A model generated the notes under the pieces. That model worked only from the letters and a program-made list of their open reading frames with translations. It had not been told where the DNA came from and searched no databases. A DNA stretch of 9,425 nt, taken from DATKDU01 sp035512595 (GTDB lineage Bacteria > Planctomycetota > Planctomycetia > Pirellulales > Pirellulaceae). Location of the stretch: NCBI GenBank assembly GCA_035512595.1, contig DATKDU010000121.1:1-9425 (forward strand), in the 5' to 3' direction. Shown here piece by piece: positions 1-6,675 of the stretch. Position numbers and translations under genes: made by a program. The first letter of the stretch is position 1. Every line of letters starts with the position of its first letter.

Positions 1-140
1 GGCACCAGGCCGTCGCACCACCAATAGCGCAGCCGCCGCTCAGGCATCCCTGCGAATTCACCGCAAAGACGCCACTCGAGTGTCACCCAAAAGGCTCTTT
101 CATCCACGGCGTTTTCTCGAATTGTCTCTTTGAGATTCAC
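1..140 (-). CDS. Unrecognised protein, 5' end only (continues past the left edge)
   Basis: An open frame on the minus strand runs from a GTG at 140-138 to the window edge without a stop, giving 46 complete codons. It starts MNLKETIRENAVDERAFWVT and continues with LEWRLCGEFAG, then a basic and aromatic stretch (RRLRYWWCDG). The codon choice and residue mix look like real protein, and the frame begins 16 nt after the TGA of the upstream hydrolase gene, so the two are probably co-transcribed. No Shine-Dalgarno site is visible. The frame is also open upstream of the GTG, and a later in-frame ATG (47-45) would be a much shorter alternative start. I do not recognise the family. The product could be a small planctomycete conserved hypothetical protein; no function is claimed. 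Confidence 0.55.
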   Translation of the reverse strand, partial: MNLKETIRENAVDERAFWVTLEWRLCGEFAGMPERRLRYWWCDGLV

Positions 141-156
141 CGATTGAATCGTAGAT

Positions 157-996
157 TCACAACCACAACTTCAGCCTTCCCCCCAGCAAATCCGGCAGCG
201 CCTTCCGCACCCAGTGGGTGATCTGGTTGTCGTGATAGCGGGTGGAGAAGTGCATGGCGATGATGACTTCGTTTCTGAAGCGGGGGGCGCGGGCGACGTA
301 GTCGTCTAGGTGCATGTGGCCGTGCTTGTGGATCTTGTCCTTCTTGTGGCTCGGGGCCACGAAGGTCATCTCGGCGATCAGGATTTTGGCGTCGTACATG
401 GCCGGCGTGGCGTCGAGCCCCTCGGGAGCCGTGTCGCCCGTGTAGGCGACCAGCGGAATCCGCCGCTCTTCGGTGACATCGACGCCGGAGAGGCGAATGT
501 CCCGAATCTGATCGCCGGTGAGAATCTGGTACTGGGCCTTCAGCTTTTTCCTCCGCTCCCAGACGACGAACCCCAGCGACGGGATCGTATGCCGCGTCGC
601 CGACACGCTCACCGCCAGCTCGCGCGACAGTTCGATCTCGTCCCCCGCGCGGATCGGCAGCAGCTCGCATGGCAGTCGCCCGCGATCGAGCCGCATGAAG
701 GCCTTGAGGACGTGGTTCACCAGGTCGATGGCGTGCTCGGGCAAGTAGATCGTCGGCGGGTCCATCTTCATCATCCGCCGCCGGGCAACGTACACCGGCA
801 GTGCCGCGATGTGGTCGAGGTGCGTATGCGAGACGAACCAGACGGGGGTGCCCATGAAGTCCCACGGCTGAGTTCCCAGGTCAAAGCCGAGCTTTAGCTC
901 CGGAATCCGCCAGCACGACTGCACGGCGGCCCGCGAGTACCCCTCGATGGTGAGGTCCTTGTGCGTCAGCGTGCGGAAGGGGCTGTTGTCGAGCAT
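157..996 (-). CDS. RNase Z-like metallo-beta-lactamase-fold hydrolase
   Basis: A 279-residue predicted zinc-dependent hydrolase of the metallo-beta-lactamase fold, closest in motif layout to short-form tRNase Z, which cleaves the 3' trailer from precursor tRNA in the cytoplasm. The metal site is visible: SHTHLDH at residues 56-62 (HxHxDH), a further His in RHTIPS (136), Asp in YTGDT (188), a His-rich HKHGHMHLDD (224-232), and the family-typical AMHFSTRYH near the C-terminus (His249). Length fits the family, which is about 280-310 residues. The frame is open for 65 more codons upstream to ATG 1191, but that part is made of palindromic repeats and reads as repeated PPARR, so I place the start at ATG 996 (MLDNSPF). 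An ATG at 1020 is a less likely alternative. There is no clear ribosome binding site. Another MBL phosphodiesterase is possible, because the first motif after the N-terminus (FDLGTQPWDF) is not the classical FDCGE. Confidence 0.85.
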   Translation of the reverse strand: MLDNSPFRTLTHKDLTIEGYSRAAVQSCWRIPELKLGFDLGTQPWDFMGTPVWFVSHTHLDHIAALPVYVARRRMMKMDPPTIYLPEHAIDLVNHVLKAFMRLDRGRLPCELLPIRAGDEIELSRELAVSVSATRHTIPSLGFVVWERRKKLKAQYQILTGDQIRDIRLSGVDVTEERRIPLVAYTGDTAPEGLDATPAMYDAKILIAEMTFVAPSHKKDKIHKHGHMHLDDYVARAPRFRNEVIIAMHFSTRYHDNQITHWVRKALPDLLGGRLKLWL

Positions 997-1004
997 GAAT
1001 GGAT

Positions 1005-1077
1005 GGCGAGCGGGGGGCATCAACCGGCGAGCGGGGGGCGTCAATCGGCGAGCGGGGGGCGTCAGCCCCCTGATAGG
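1005..1077 (+). repeat. Three tandem copies of a 21-bp GC-rich unit, the last a full hairpin element
   Basis: Three consecutive units start at 1005, 1026 and 1047. Each begins GGCGAGCGGGGGGC, followed by ATCAACC, GTCAATC and GTCAGCC respectively. The third copy runs on to 1077 and contains a hairpin: GGGGGC (1055-1060), loop GTCA, GCCCCC (1065-1070), then TGATAGG. The same element occurs inverted at 1190-1218. It resembles the REP-type palindromes scattered between genes in many bacteria. The array lies only 8 bp upstream of the hydrolase ATG on the other strand and could influence its expression or mRNA stability. Confidence 0.85.
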
Positions 1078-1189
1078 CCCGCCTCCCAGGAAGGTTGCCA
1101 AATCGCTATTGGTCAGGCTAATGAGAGGTGACGCGGCAAGGCAATGAGGTTCGCTCCAAGCGGGCGTCGTGATCCATATCGCGAGGAGC

Positions 1190-1218
1190 AATCAGGGGGC
1201 TAACGCCCCCCGCTCGCC
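1190..1218 (-). repeat. Inverted single copy of the same hairpin element, forming the end of the FG-GAP frame
   Basis: Read on the minus strand, the element begins GGCGAGCGGGGGGCGTTAG and ends CCCCCTGATT, with hairpin arms at 1210-1205 and 1200-1195 and loop GTTA. It is inverted relative to the copy at 1047-1077. Its first bases code for the last residues (ASGGR) of the FG-GAP reading frame, and the TAG stop (1202-1200) lies inside the element. The pair of inverted copies encloses about 110 bp (1078-1189) in which I see no gene. Confidence 0.85.
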
Positions 1219-1493
1219 TTGGTTTCATTCCAGTAAATCTTCACATTGTGCGTCGCCCGGCCGACGGCGACGACGTCGATGCGGCCGTCGCCGTTCAAGT
1301 CGCCGCAGGCCAGGTCTTCGATGGCCACGCTCCCCGGATCGACGATCTGCCGCGTCCATTTGCCGGCGGTCGCATCGACCGGATCGTAAATACGCAAGCC
1401 GCAGCGCACCATCTCGTCCTTGTTGTCGCGAATGCCGATGATCAGCTCCTCGTCGCCGTCGCCGTCGAGATCGGCGCACCAGACGGCATGTCC
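1200..1493 (-). pseudogene. C-terminal remainder of the FG-GAP protein, after an in-frame UGA
   Basis: This stretch continues the frame of the FG-GAP protein directly after the TGA at 1496-1494. It encodes about 97 residues with no further stop until TAG at 1202-1200. It holds two more calcium-binding-like FG-GAP motifs, DLDGDGDEE and DLNGDGRID, and reads as well-conserved protein (GHAVWCADLDGDG, IEDLACGDLNGDG, VKIYWNETK). One base change or a sequencing error would therefore explain the break better than long decay. Internal reinitiation at ATG 1412 would give only a 70-residue fragment without a signal peptide. The final ASGGR is supplied by a palindromic repeat. Confidence 0.8.
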
Positions 1494-2450
1494 TCACTTG
1501 AGCTCGTCGTCCAGGACGTGCCGTTTCCAAAGCCATTCCCCCTCGCTGGGCCGCTCGCCATCGGGGCGCGTGTAGACGACGACCTGGCTGCCGTGCCACG
1601 GCTCGATCGTGGCGATGTAGTCTTTGCCGCCGGCCAGCTTGCCATGCTTGATCTCGCTCGCGCCGCGATTGGGGGACGTTTCCTGGTTGCCCGTGCCGAT
1701 GCGGGTCAGCTTCCACTGGCCATCCTTCTGCCGCTCGAGCAGATGCACCCCTTCAAAGCCGACGTAGAGGATGTCGGGCTGCTTGTCGCCGCCCAAGTCG
1801 GTCACCTGAAAGTTGTGCGTGACGTGCAGGTCTTCGTTGATGACGGTCGGAATCCACGGGCCTTTCACGGCATCGGTGGGGATCTTGTACGACAAGAGCC
1901 GCACCCCCTTCTCGGCAAAGTGCGGGGGCTTGCTGCCCCGTCCCATCAGCGGCGCGACGATCAGCTCCACTTTGCCGTCCCCGTCGAGGTCGGCGAAGTT
2001 CATTCGATGCACCGTCGGCTCCTGGCCGATCGGAATCACCTCCCATTTCTCGCCTGGCGTCTTGCCGCGGCGAATCCACTGGATGCTGCCGCTGGTCAGC
2101 GTATCGCTCGGACGCCAGTCCGCGCCGACAGCGAAGTCAACTTGGCCGTCGCCGTCGATGTCGTGCGGAGCGAAGCAGACGTTGTCCTTCTTGGTCTGCT
2201 TCTCGATCAGGATGTGTTCGTTCCAGTTGGGATTCTCCAGCCACAGAATCCGCTCCGAATCCACGATGCAGATGTCGAGCCGCCCGTCGCCATTCATGTC
2301 GATCAGCCGGACGGCATATCCCACCGTCAGCCGCGTCGGCAGCTCCTGATCGCGGAGGACGATCTCCTCGGCGTGAATCGCCGACTTGGCACCAGTAACC
2401 GCGATCAGCGCCACGAGCGCCATCCGCCAGATGTTTTGGGTGAGTTGCAT
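1494..2450 (-). CDS. Secreted FG-GAP/VCBS repeat protein, shortened by an in-frame UGA
   Basis: A 318-residue reading frame; with read-through of the UGA the full frame would be 416 codons. Residues 1-27 look like a signal peptide (basic start, hydrophobic ALVALIAV, then small residues ending in AIHA), so the product is exported. FG-GAP/VCBS-type motifs of the D-x-D-x-D-G kind occur at DMNGDGRLD (51-59), DIDGDGQVD (97-105), DLDGDGKVE (154-162) and a degenerate DLGGDKQPD (218-226). Such repeats build a seven-bladed beta-propeller used for extracellular binding, and the missing C-terminal blades lie just past the stop. The ATG overlaps the TAA of the Skp-like gene (TAATG), so translation is probably coupled. 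The ligand is unknown. If the UGA is real, the protein likely misfolds, because propellers need the last blade to close. Confidence 0.8.
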   Translation of the reverse strand: MQLTQNIWRMALVALIAVTGAKSAIHAEEIVLRDQELPTRLTVGYAVRLIDMNGDGRLDICIVDSERILWLENPNWNEHILIEKQTKKDNVCFAPHDIDGDGQVDFAVGADWRPSDTLTSGSIQWIRRGKTPGEKWEVIPIGQEPTVHRMNFADLDGDGKVELIVAPLMGRGSKPPHFAEKGVRLLSYKIPTDAVKGPWIPTVINEDLHVTHNFQVTDLGGDKQPDILYVGFEGVHLLERQKDGQWKLTRIGTGNQETSPNRGASEIKHGKLAGGKDYIATIEPWHGSQVVVYTRPDGERPSEGEWLWKRHVLDDELK

Positions 2451-3037
2451 TACTTGTCCTTCGCTTTCAATCGCTGCTGGATGTCGGCGGTAATGTCGAG
2501 GCCGTCTTCGAAGATGACGGCCCGATTGATCGCCTTGAGAATTTCCACAGTGGGCTGGTTCTCATCGAGCGACGTCGATTGCTGCCGGATCACGAGCTTG
2601 ATTCCCTTTTCCCGGCAGTACACCTTCACCACCGCATCGACGGCCCGGTAGGCGGTCAGGAAAATCTTTGTCTCCTTGTTCTGGACGTTGGCCCGCTCGC
2701 GGGCAACGAATTGCTGCAGCTCGGCATTGAGCTTGACGGCCTCCTGCTGGAGCCGGCGCTGCTCGGCACTTCCCGGCTGGGCCTGCCGCAGGTCGCTTCC
2801 CACCGCTTCCAGCTCCGATTGCCGCAGCTTCACTTTTTCGTCGATTTCGGCCGCTTCCTGTTGCAGCTCGGCCAGCGAGTTGGCCACCTGCTCGTCTTCC
2901 TTGAAGAGCACGTCCAGGTTGAGGACGGCAATCGGGAGCAGATCGGGCTGGGTCTCCTGAGCGACGGCAGCGGCCGCCAGGCACAGGACCGTGGTCCCCA
3001 CTACGCCAAATAACGTTTGTGATCGCGCGCTCATCAT
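2450..3037 (-). CDS. Skp/OmpH-family periplasmic chaperone-like protein
   Basis: A 195-residue exported protein. Residues 1-27 form a signal peptide (basic MMSARSQ, hydrophobic LFGVVGTTVLCLAAAA, cleavage near AVAQ/ET). The mature part starts with the Skp-like beta strand LLPIAVLNLDVLFKE (33-47). A long charged coiled coil follows (about 50-135), rich in Glu, Gln, Lys and Leu, and then a return strand YCREKGIKLVIRQQ (140-153), which is the classic OmpH layout. E. coli Skp is 161 residues; this one has an extra C-terminal helix. Skp holds unfolded outer-membrane proteins in the periplasm as a trimer with tentacle-like coils. Two ATGs lie next to each other (3037 and 3034); GGGAGA at 3046-3041 serves either. 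The gene sits 16 nt after the helicase stop and overlaps the FG-GAP gene, so it is mid-operon. Confidence 0.85.
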   Translation of the reverse strand: MMSARSQTLFGVVGTTVLCLAAAAVAQETQPDLLPIAVLNLDVLFKEDEQVANSLAELQQEAAEIDEKVKLRQSELEAVGSDLRQAQPGSAEQRRLQQEAVKLNAELQQFVARERANVQNKETKIFLTAYRAVDAVVKVYCREKGIKLVIRQQSTSLDENQPTVEILKAINRAVIFEDGLDITADIQQRLKAKDK

Positions 3038-3040
3038 TGA

Positions 3041-3046
3041 TCTCCC
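3041..3046 (-). promoter_or_regulatory. Shine-Dalgarno site of the Skp-like gene
   Basis: GGGAGA on the minus strand lies 3 nt before ATG 3037 and 6 nt before ATG 3034. The spacing favours the second ATG slightly. It falls in the 16-nt gap after the helicase stop. Confidence 0.6.
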
Positions 3047-3053
3047 GTAAACT

Positions 3054-5201
3054 TTATTCGTTGGGCAGCGCCCTCGTCCGGCCGGAGCCGCGGGGGGCGA
3101 TTGGTGGTTCCAAGGCGTCGCTTTCGGCGCCGGCCGCTGCCGATTCCTCGATCACCTCGCACTCCGGCAGGGCGTCCAAAAAGGTTCGACCGTACTGCTT
3201 GGTGCGAATCCGCGGGTCGAGGATCACCACCAGGCCGTGGTCGGTGGCGGTGCGGATCAACCGCCCGAATCCTTGCCGCAGTTTAATCACCGCCTCGGGG
3301 AGTTGGTAATCCCGGAACGGATTGCCGCCGCGGGCGCGAATCGCTTCCAGGCGGGCCTCGAGCAGCGGTGCGTCGGGGACGCTGAACGGCAGGCGGGTGA
3401 TGATCACGTTTTGCAGGGCGTCCCCCGGCACATCGACCCCTTGCCAGAAGCTGTCGGTCCCCAGGAGGACCCCCTGCGGATTCTGTTTGAACTGATCCAG
3501 CAGTTGCGTCCGGGGGATGCCGCTGGCCTGGCTGTACAGGGCCAGATTGTGCTCCGCGAGCCAGGGAGTCAGATCCGATTCGACGCGCCGCAGATGCTCG
3601 TAGCTGGTGAACAGGACGAACGCATGGCCGCCGGTGCGGGTCACGTACCGCTGGATGAGCGGGGTGCAGCGGCGCTCGTATTCTTCCCGCTCGCTGCCGG
3701 GATCGGGCAGATCGCGAACGAGAATCAGCTTCGCCTGGCGGCGAAAATCGAACGGACTGCCGACGCGGAGCATCCGCGACTGGGTCAGGCCGACGCGGGA
3801 TTTGAAGAAGCTGAAGGCCGGGTCGGCGAGCCCGTGGGGCAGGCTGCCAGCCTGCCTGGCCACTCGCGGAGCGAGTGGCCTACATTGCCCCGTGGCCAGC
3901 GTGGCGCTGGTCATGATCACGCTCTTGGTCTTCTCAAAGAGCTGCGCGCGCAGGGCCGGGCCGGTATCGATCGGCGCCGCACTGAGCGTGATCCGCGGAT
4001 AGCCGTGCCGCGAGGGAGTCGTCTCCAGCCAGTAGACAAAGCCGCCCGATTGTTGCTCGAGCCAGTGCGTGATCTGCCCCGCCAGGCCGACTAGCCGCTG
4101 GGACGCCGACACGAAATCGAGCTTCTCCGATTCTTCCTTCAGCGACTCGGCCTGCTGCATCATCTCCTTGGAGAGCGCGAGTAGCGCCGGGCTGAGCCGG
4201 TTGGTCACCAGGTCGGGCGTATGCACCCGCCCGTTGCGGTTCCCCCCTTGCTTGGAAATCGCGTACAGGTCGTTGAAGAATTCATCGGCCCGCTGGTGAC
4301 ACTCGAGCACCTTGTGCTGCGCCTCGATCAGCTTTTTGGTGACGAGCAATCCCTTGTTGGACCGATCGTTGTACAGCTTGTTGAGGAGGTAGTTCACCTG
4401 CCCCGACGAGATGGAGAGCCCGAGGTGATCGCCGGCTACCGCCTCCATGGTATGTGCTTCGTCGAAGATCACTGCGTCGTAGTCCGGGAGCAGTTGTGCG
4501 CCTGATTGCCGCAGGGCCAGATCGCTGAAGAACAGGGCGTGATTGACGATCAGAAGCTGCGTGTTGTAAATCCGCCGGCGGGCGCGGAAGTAAAAGCACT
4601 GGCCATAGGTCGGGCAGTGGCGGCCTAGGCAGTTGTGGCTGTCGCTGGCGACTTCATCCCACACCGCCGGCTTCGGGCGGAAGGGCAAATCGGAGAGTGA
4701 CCCGTCGCCGCTATCCTTCGACCAGGCGACGATGTCTCGCAGCTCCTGGAGTTCCTCGTCAAAGGCGAACAGACTCCGCGACTTGTCGGCCGCATTCTTC
4801 ATCCGCCGCAGGCTGAGGTAATTGCCGCGCCCCTTCACCAGCACGGCGGAAAACTCCTGCGGCATGACGCTCCGCAGGAAGGGGATGTCCTTCCGCAAGA
4901 GCTGCTCTTGCAGGCTGATCGTGTGGGTGCTGATCACGATCCGCTTCTGGACTTTGCGTTCCCTTTCTTCACCCTCTTGGGTCGCTTTCTCTGGCTCGGC
5001 CGTGACCGCCAAGATTGCCGGCACCAGGTAGGCAAAGCTCTTGCCGACTCCGGTCCCGGCTTCGGCGATTAAATGTTCCCCACTGGTCATCGCCGACGCA
5101 ATCGCTTCGGCCATGTCGAGCTGCTCGCGGCGATGCTCGTAGCCGCTCAGCCGCTGCGCAATGCGCCCTTGGGGACCGAGAATGTCGGAGACGGCGGACA
5201 T
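3054..5201 (-). CDS. dinG: DinG/XPD-family ATP-dependent DNA helicase
   Basis: At 715 residues, close to E. coli DinG (716), this is a superfamily 2 helicase of the DinG/XPD group. Those enzymes unwind damaged or structured DNA 5' to 3' in repair and replication. Visible motifs are Walker A EAGTGVGKS (47-55), motif Ia STHTISLQEQ (91-100), the Fe-S region with Cys191, Cys196 and Cys202 (NCLGRHCPTYGQC), DEAH (247-250), TSATLA (431-436), motif V GTDSFWQGVDVPG (581-593) and motif VI QGFGRLIRT (643-651). The usual first Fe-S cysteine (NYLCLRR in relatives) is Ser130 here (NYLSLRR). Residues 439-455 (QCRPLAPRVARQAGSLP) are encoded by a palindromic repeat and look like an in-frame insertion. The start at ATG 5201 has no clear Shine-Dalgarno site. 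The gene heads an operon with the Skp-like and FG-GAP genes. Confidence 0.92.
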   Translation of the reverse strand: MSAVSDILGPQGRIAQRLSGYEHRREQLDMAEAIASAMTSGEHLIAEAGTGVGKSFAYLVPAILAVTAEPEKATQEGEERERKVQKRIVISTHTISLQEQLLRKDIPFLRSVMPQEFSAVLVKGRGNYLSLRRMKNAADKSRSLFAFDEELQELRDIVAWSKDSGDGSLSDLPFRPKPAVWDEVASDSHNCLGRHCPTYGQCFYFRARRRIYNTQLLIVNHALFFSDLALRQSGAQLLPDYDAVIFDEAHTMEAVAGDHLGLSISSGQVNYLLNKLYNDRSNKGLLVTKKLIEAQHKVLECHQRADEFFNDLYAISKQGGNRNGRVHTPDLVTNRLSPALLALSKEMMQQAESLKEESEKLDFVSASQRLVGLAGQITHWLEQQSGGFVYWLETTPSRHGYPRITLSAAPIDTGPALRAQLFEKTKSVIMTSATLATGQCRPLAPRVARQAGSLPHGLADPAFSFFKSRVGLTQSRMLRVGSPFDFRRQAKLILVRDLPDPGSEREEYERRCTPLIQRYVTRTGGHAFVLFTSYEHLRRVESDLTPWLAEHNLALYSQASGIPRTQLLDQFKQNPQGVLLGTDSFWQGVDVPGDALQNVIITRLPFSVPDAPLLEARLEAIRARGGNPFRDYQLPEAVIKLRQGFGRLIRTATDHGLVVILDPRIRTKQYGRTFLDALPECEVIEESAAAGAESDALEPPIAPRGSGRTRALPNE
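3836..3891. repeat. Palindromic element inside the helicase coding sequence
   Basis: This 56-bp block has three nested inverted repeats: outer arms GGGGCA (3836-3841) and TGCCCC (3886-3891), a near-palindrome GGCAGGCTGCCAGCCTGCC (3838-3856), and a perfect 10-bp hairpin with arms GGCCACTCGC (3858-3867) and GCGAGTGGCC (3871-3880) around a GGA loop. Such density of palindromes is atypical of coding DNA. On the minus strand it is read in frame as part of the helicase. It belongs to a different sequence family from the repeats at 1005-1218. Confidence 0.85.
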
Positions 5202-5469
5202 GGCAGCGGCGGGAAGGCGGAAGCGGCGGCATCCATTGCCGCCCGGCAGCCTTCACGATACCGCACGCCAGCGCGCCGCGGCATAGGGCGGGTAGGGGGC
5301 AGTCTCGGCTTTTGCTCCACAAAAGCACTTGCTTTCGCGGCGCGAAAAGCGTCAATTGGGCAAAAGGCCCAACTAATGCGAGCGCCTTGCTGAGTTCGAC
5401 GCGGGCGGTGGACTGACCTTACGATCGTCACCTCGTCGGACTGCGCGCCACCCTTCCGCGCCCGATGGT
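5202..5469. other. Gap between the LRR and helicase genes, with three small hairpins
   Basis: I see no convincing gene here. It must hold the helicase promoter if that gene is not read through from the LRR gene, but no clear -35/-10 pair is visible. Hairpins are GCTTTTG (5308-5314) with CAAAAGC (5320-5326) around CTCCA; an imperfect one centred near 5340 (GCTTTCGCG with CGCGAAAAGC); and TTGGGC (5356-5361) with GCCCAA (5367-5372) around AAAAG. None is followed by a T-run on the minus strand, so these are not standard terminators. They look like another short-repeat family. Confidence 0.5.
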
Positions 5470-6573
5470 TCAGTGATCTGCGCGCGGGTCCCACTTGGGG
5501 CCGAAAAAGCGGTCGCTGTAGAAGATCGTCGTGTTGGGCAAGGCTTGCGAAAGGCGTTCGGCTCCCTCTGGCGTGACCTTGGTCTGTCTGACCATGAGGA
5601 CGCGAAGCTGCTTGAGACTTTCCAAGTGGACGAGGCCGGCGTCGGTGATCTGGGTTTGAACCAGGAATAGCTGACGGAATTGGCGGGCGTCCTTGAGCTC
5701 GGCAAGCAGATCGTCCGTCACGTTCGTGCGGTACACCAAAAGGTACTTAAGCGAGTCCATTTGCGCGACGGCGCGCAACACGCCTGGTCCAAAGTGCGCC
5801 TCGGCGATCGACAGGCGTGTGACGCCGTCAAGTTCCGCCAATCCATCGCCATGGATCAGCGTCGTGCCGTTGAGGGTTAACTCCCTAAGACTCTGTAGCT
5901 GCGACAACTGTGGCAGACCGGCTCCCGTGATTGCAGTTCCCGTCAGATCCAAGGAAGTCAGACCGCGAAGGTTGCCCACGTGTTCGAGCGCTTCGTCGCA
6001 AATAGGACAGTTGATCAACCGCAGCGTTTTCAGCCGCGGCAGTCTTTCCAAGTATTTCAATCCGCTCCCGCTGAGTTTCATCTTTCCTAACGTCAGGTTC
6101 TCCAGCGATTCAAGACCACGCAGGTGGGACAGCCCGTCGTCGGTGATCGTCGTCTGACCGATGGACAAGGAGGAGAGCTGGCTGCACGTCCCTATTCGTT
6201 CGAGGGTATTGTCCGTCACTTCACTTCCCATTACGCACAAAGTGCGTAATTGTGGGTGGCCCTGCAACCAGAGATACTCCGCGTCAGACGCCGGAATGTC
6301 CGCCGATAGCTCCCGCAATTCGGTTGCTCCCTTGAGCAAGGCAATGCAGCGATGATCCGTGGCCCGTCCCAGCCGGACTTCAATAACGGCACCATCGCGC
6401 AGGTCCACATTGCCGTTTACAGCCGTGATCTCGTCATGGATCCGCCGCTGGGCGGCCAGCCACGCGCGATGCTGCCACTCGTCGTAGAGACGCTTCCCGA
6501 TGGTCCCGCTAAGAATGCCGATTGCGGTTGTTGCCAGGAGAAACCATTTCAAGCTAATTCGGAATCGGAACAT
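5470..6573 (-). CDS. Membrane-anchored leucine-rich-repeat protein
   Basis: A 367-residue protein with a short basic N-terminus (MFRFRISLKW) and one hydrophobic segment (about 10-26, FLLATTAIGILSGTIG), followed by a charged helix (28-50) and then about ten leucine-rich repeats of 23-26 residues from about 84 to 346. The repeats follow the pattern T-x-I-TDxGLxxLxxLxxLxxLxL, for example TTITDDGLSHLRGLESLENLTL and TQITDAGLVHLESLKQLRVLMV. The chain ends ALPNTTIFYSDRFF and a short polar tail. This architecture is common in planctomycetes; the repeats probably face the periplasm or the cell-wall side and bind proteins, with the partner unknown. The start at ATG 6573 places the hydrophobic segment as an anchor; no Shine-Dalgarno site is visible. 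It is transcribed divergently from the surface protease and lies 268 bp upstream of the helicase on the same strand. Confidence 0.88.
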   Translation of the reverse strand: MFRFRISLKWFLLATTAIGILSGTIGKRLYDEWQHRAWLAAQRRIHDEITAVNGNVDLRDGAVIEVRLGRATDHRCIALLKGATELRELSADIPASDAEYLWLQGHPQLRTLCVMGSEVTDNTLERIGTCSQLSSLSIGQTTITDDGLSHLRGLESLENLTLGKMKLSGSGLKYLERLPRLKTLRLINCPICDEALEHVGNLRGLTSLDLTGTAITGAGLPQLSQLQSLRELTLNGTTLIHGDGLAELDGVTRLSIAEAHFGPGVLRAVAQMDSLKYLLVYRTNVTDDLLAELKDARQFRQLFLVQTQITDAGLVHLESLKQLRVLMVRQTKVTPEGAERLSQALPNTTIFYSDRFFGPKWDPRADH

Positions 6574-6675
6574 GACGTATTTTGCCCGATCAGAAAAAAA
6601 TTTGGGGCGGTCCGCGTCGGGGTTGAACCGATGAATTGCCCACGTGAAGATTCCGAAAAGAATGATCCAAATAGC

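Noticed and set aside
1005..1067. CRISPR-like array
   Set aside because: The three units are directly adjacent with no spacers, and there are no cas genes. It is a tandem repeat of a palindromic element.
997..1191. 65-codon N-terminal extension of the hydrolase
   Set aside because: It reads through the tandem palindromic repeats (PPARR repeated) and adds nothing that resembles the family. ATG 996 gives a normal-length enzyme.
1494..1496. Selenocysteine at the FG-GAP UGA
   Set aside because: A weak GCCGTC/GACGGC stem follows, but the residue is in a structural propeller protein with no redox role, and I recognise no proper bacterial SECIS loop.
1248..2651. Plus-strand open frame of 467 codons opposite the FG-GAP and Skp-like genes
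   Set aside because: It lies antisense to two recognisable proteins, has no domain or signal peptide, and its composition (rich in Arg, Asp, Val, His) is what complementary high-GC codons give.
3831..3895. CCCGTGG at 3831-3837 and 3889-3895 as a target-site duplication of the helicase insert
   Set aside because: The copies are 58 bp apart, not a multiple of three, so a clean insertion with this duplication would have broken the frame. The 7-bp match may be chance or part of the element.
5356..5372. Terminator of the LRR gene
   Set aside because: The stem is only 6 bp and there is no T-run after it on the minus strand.
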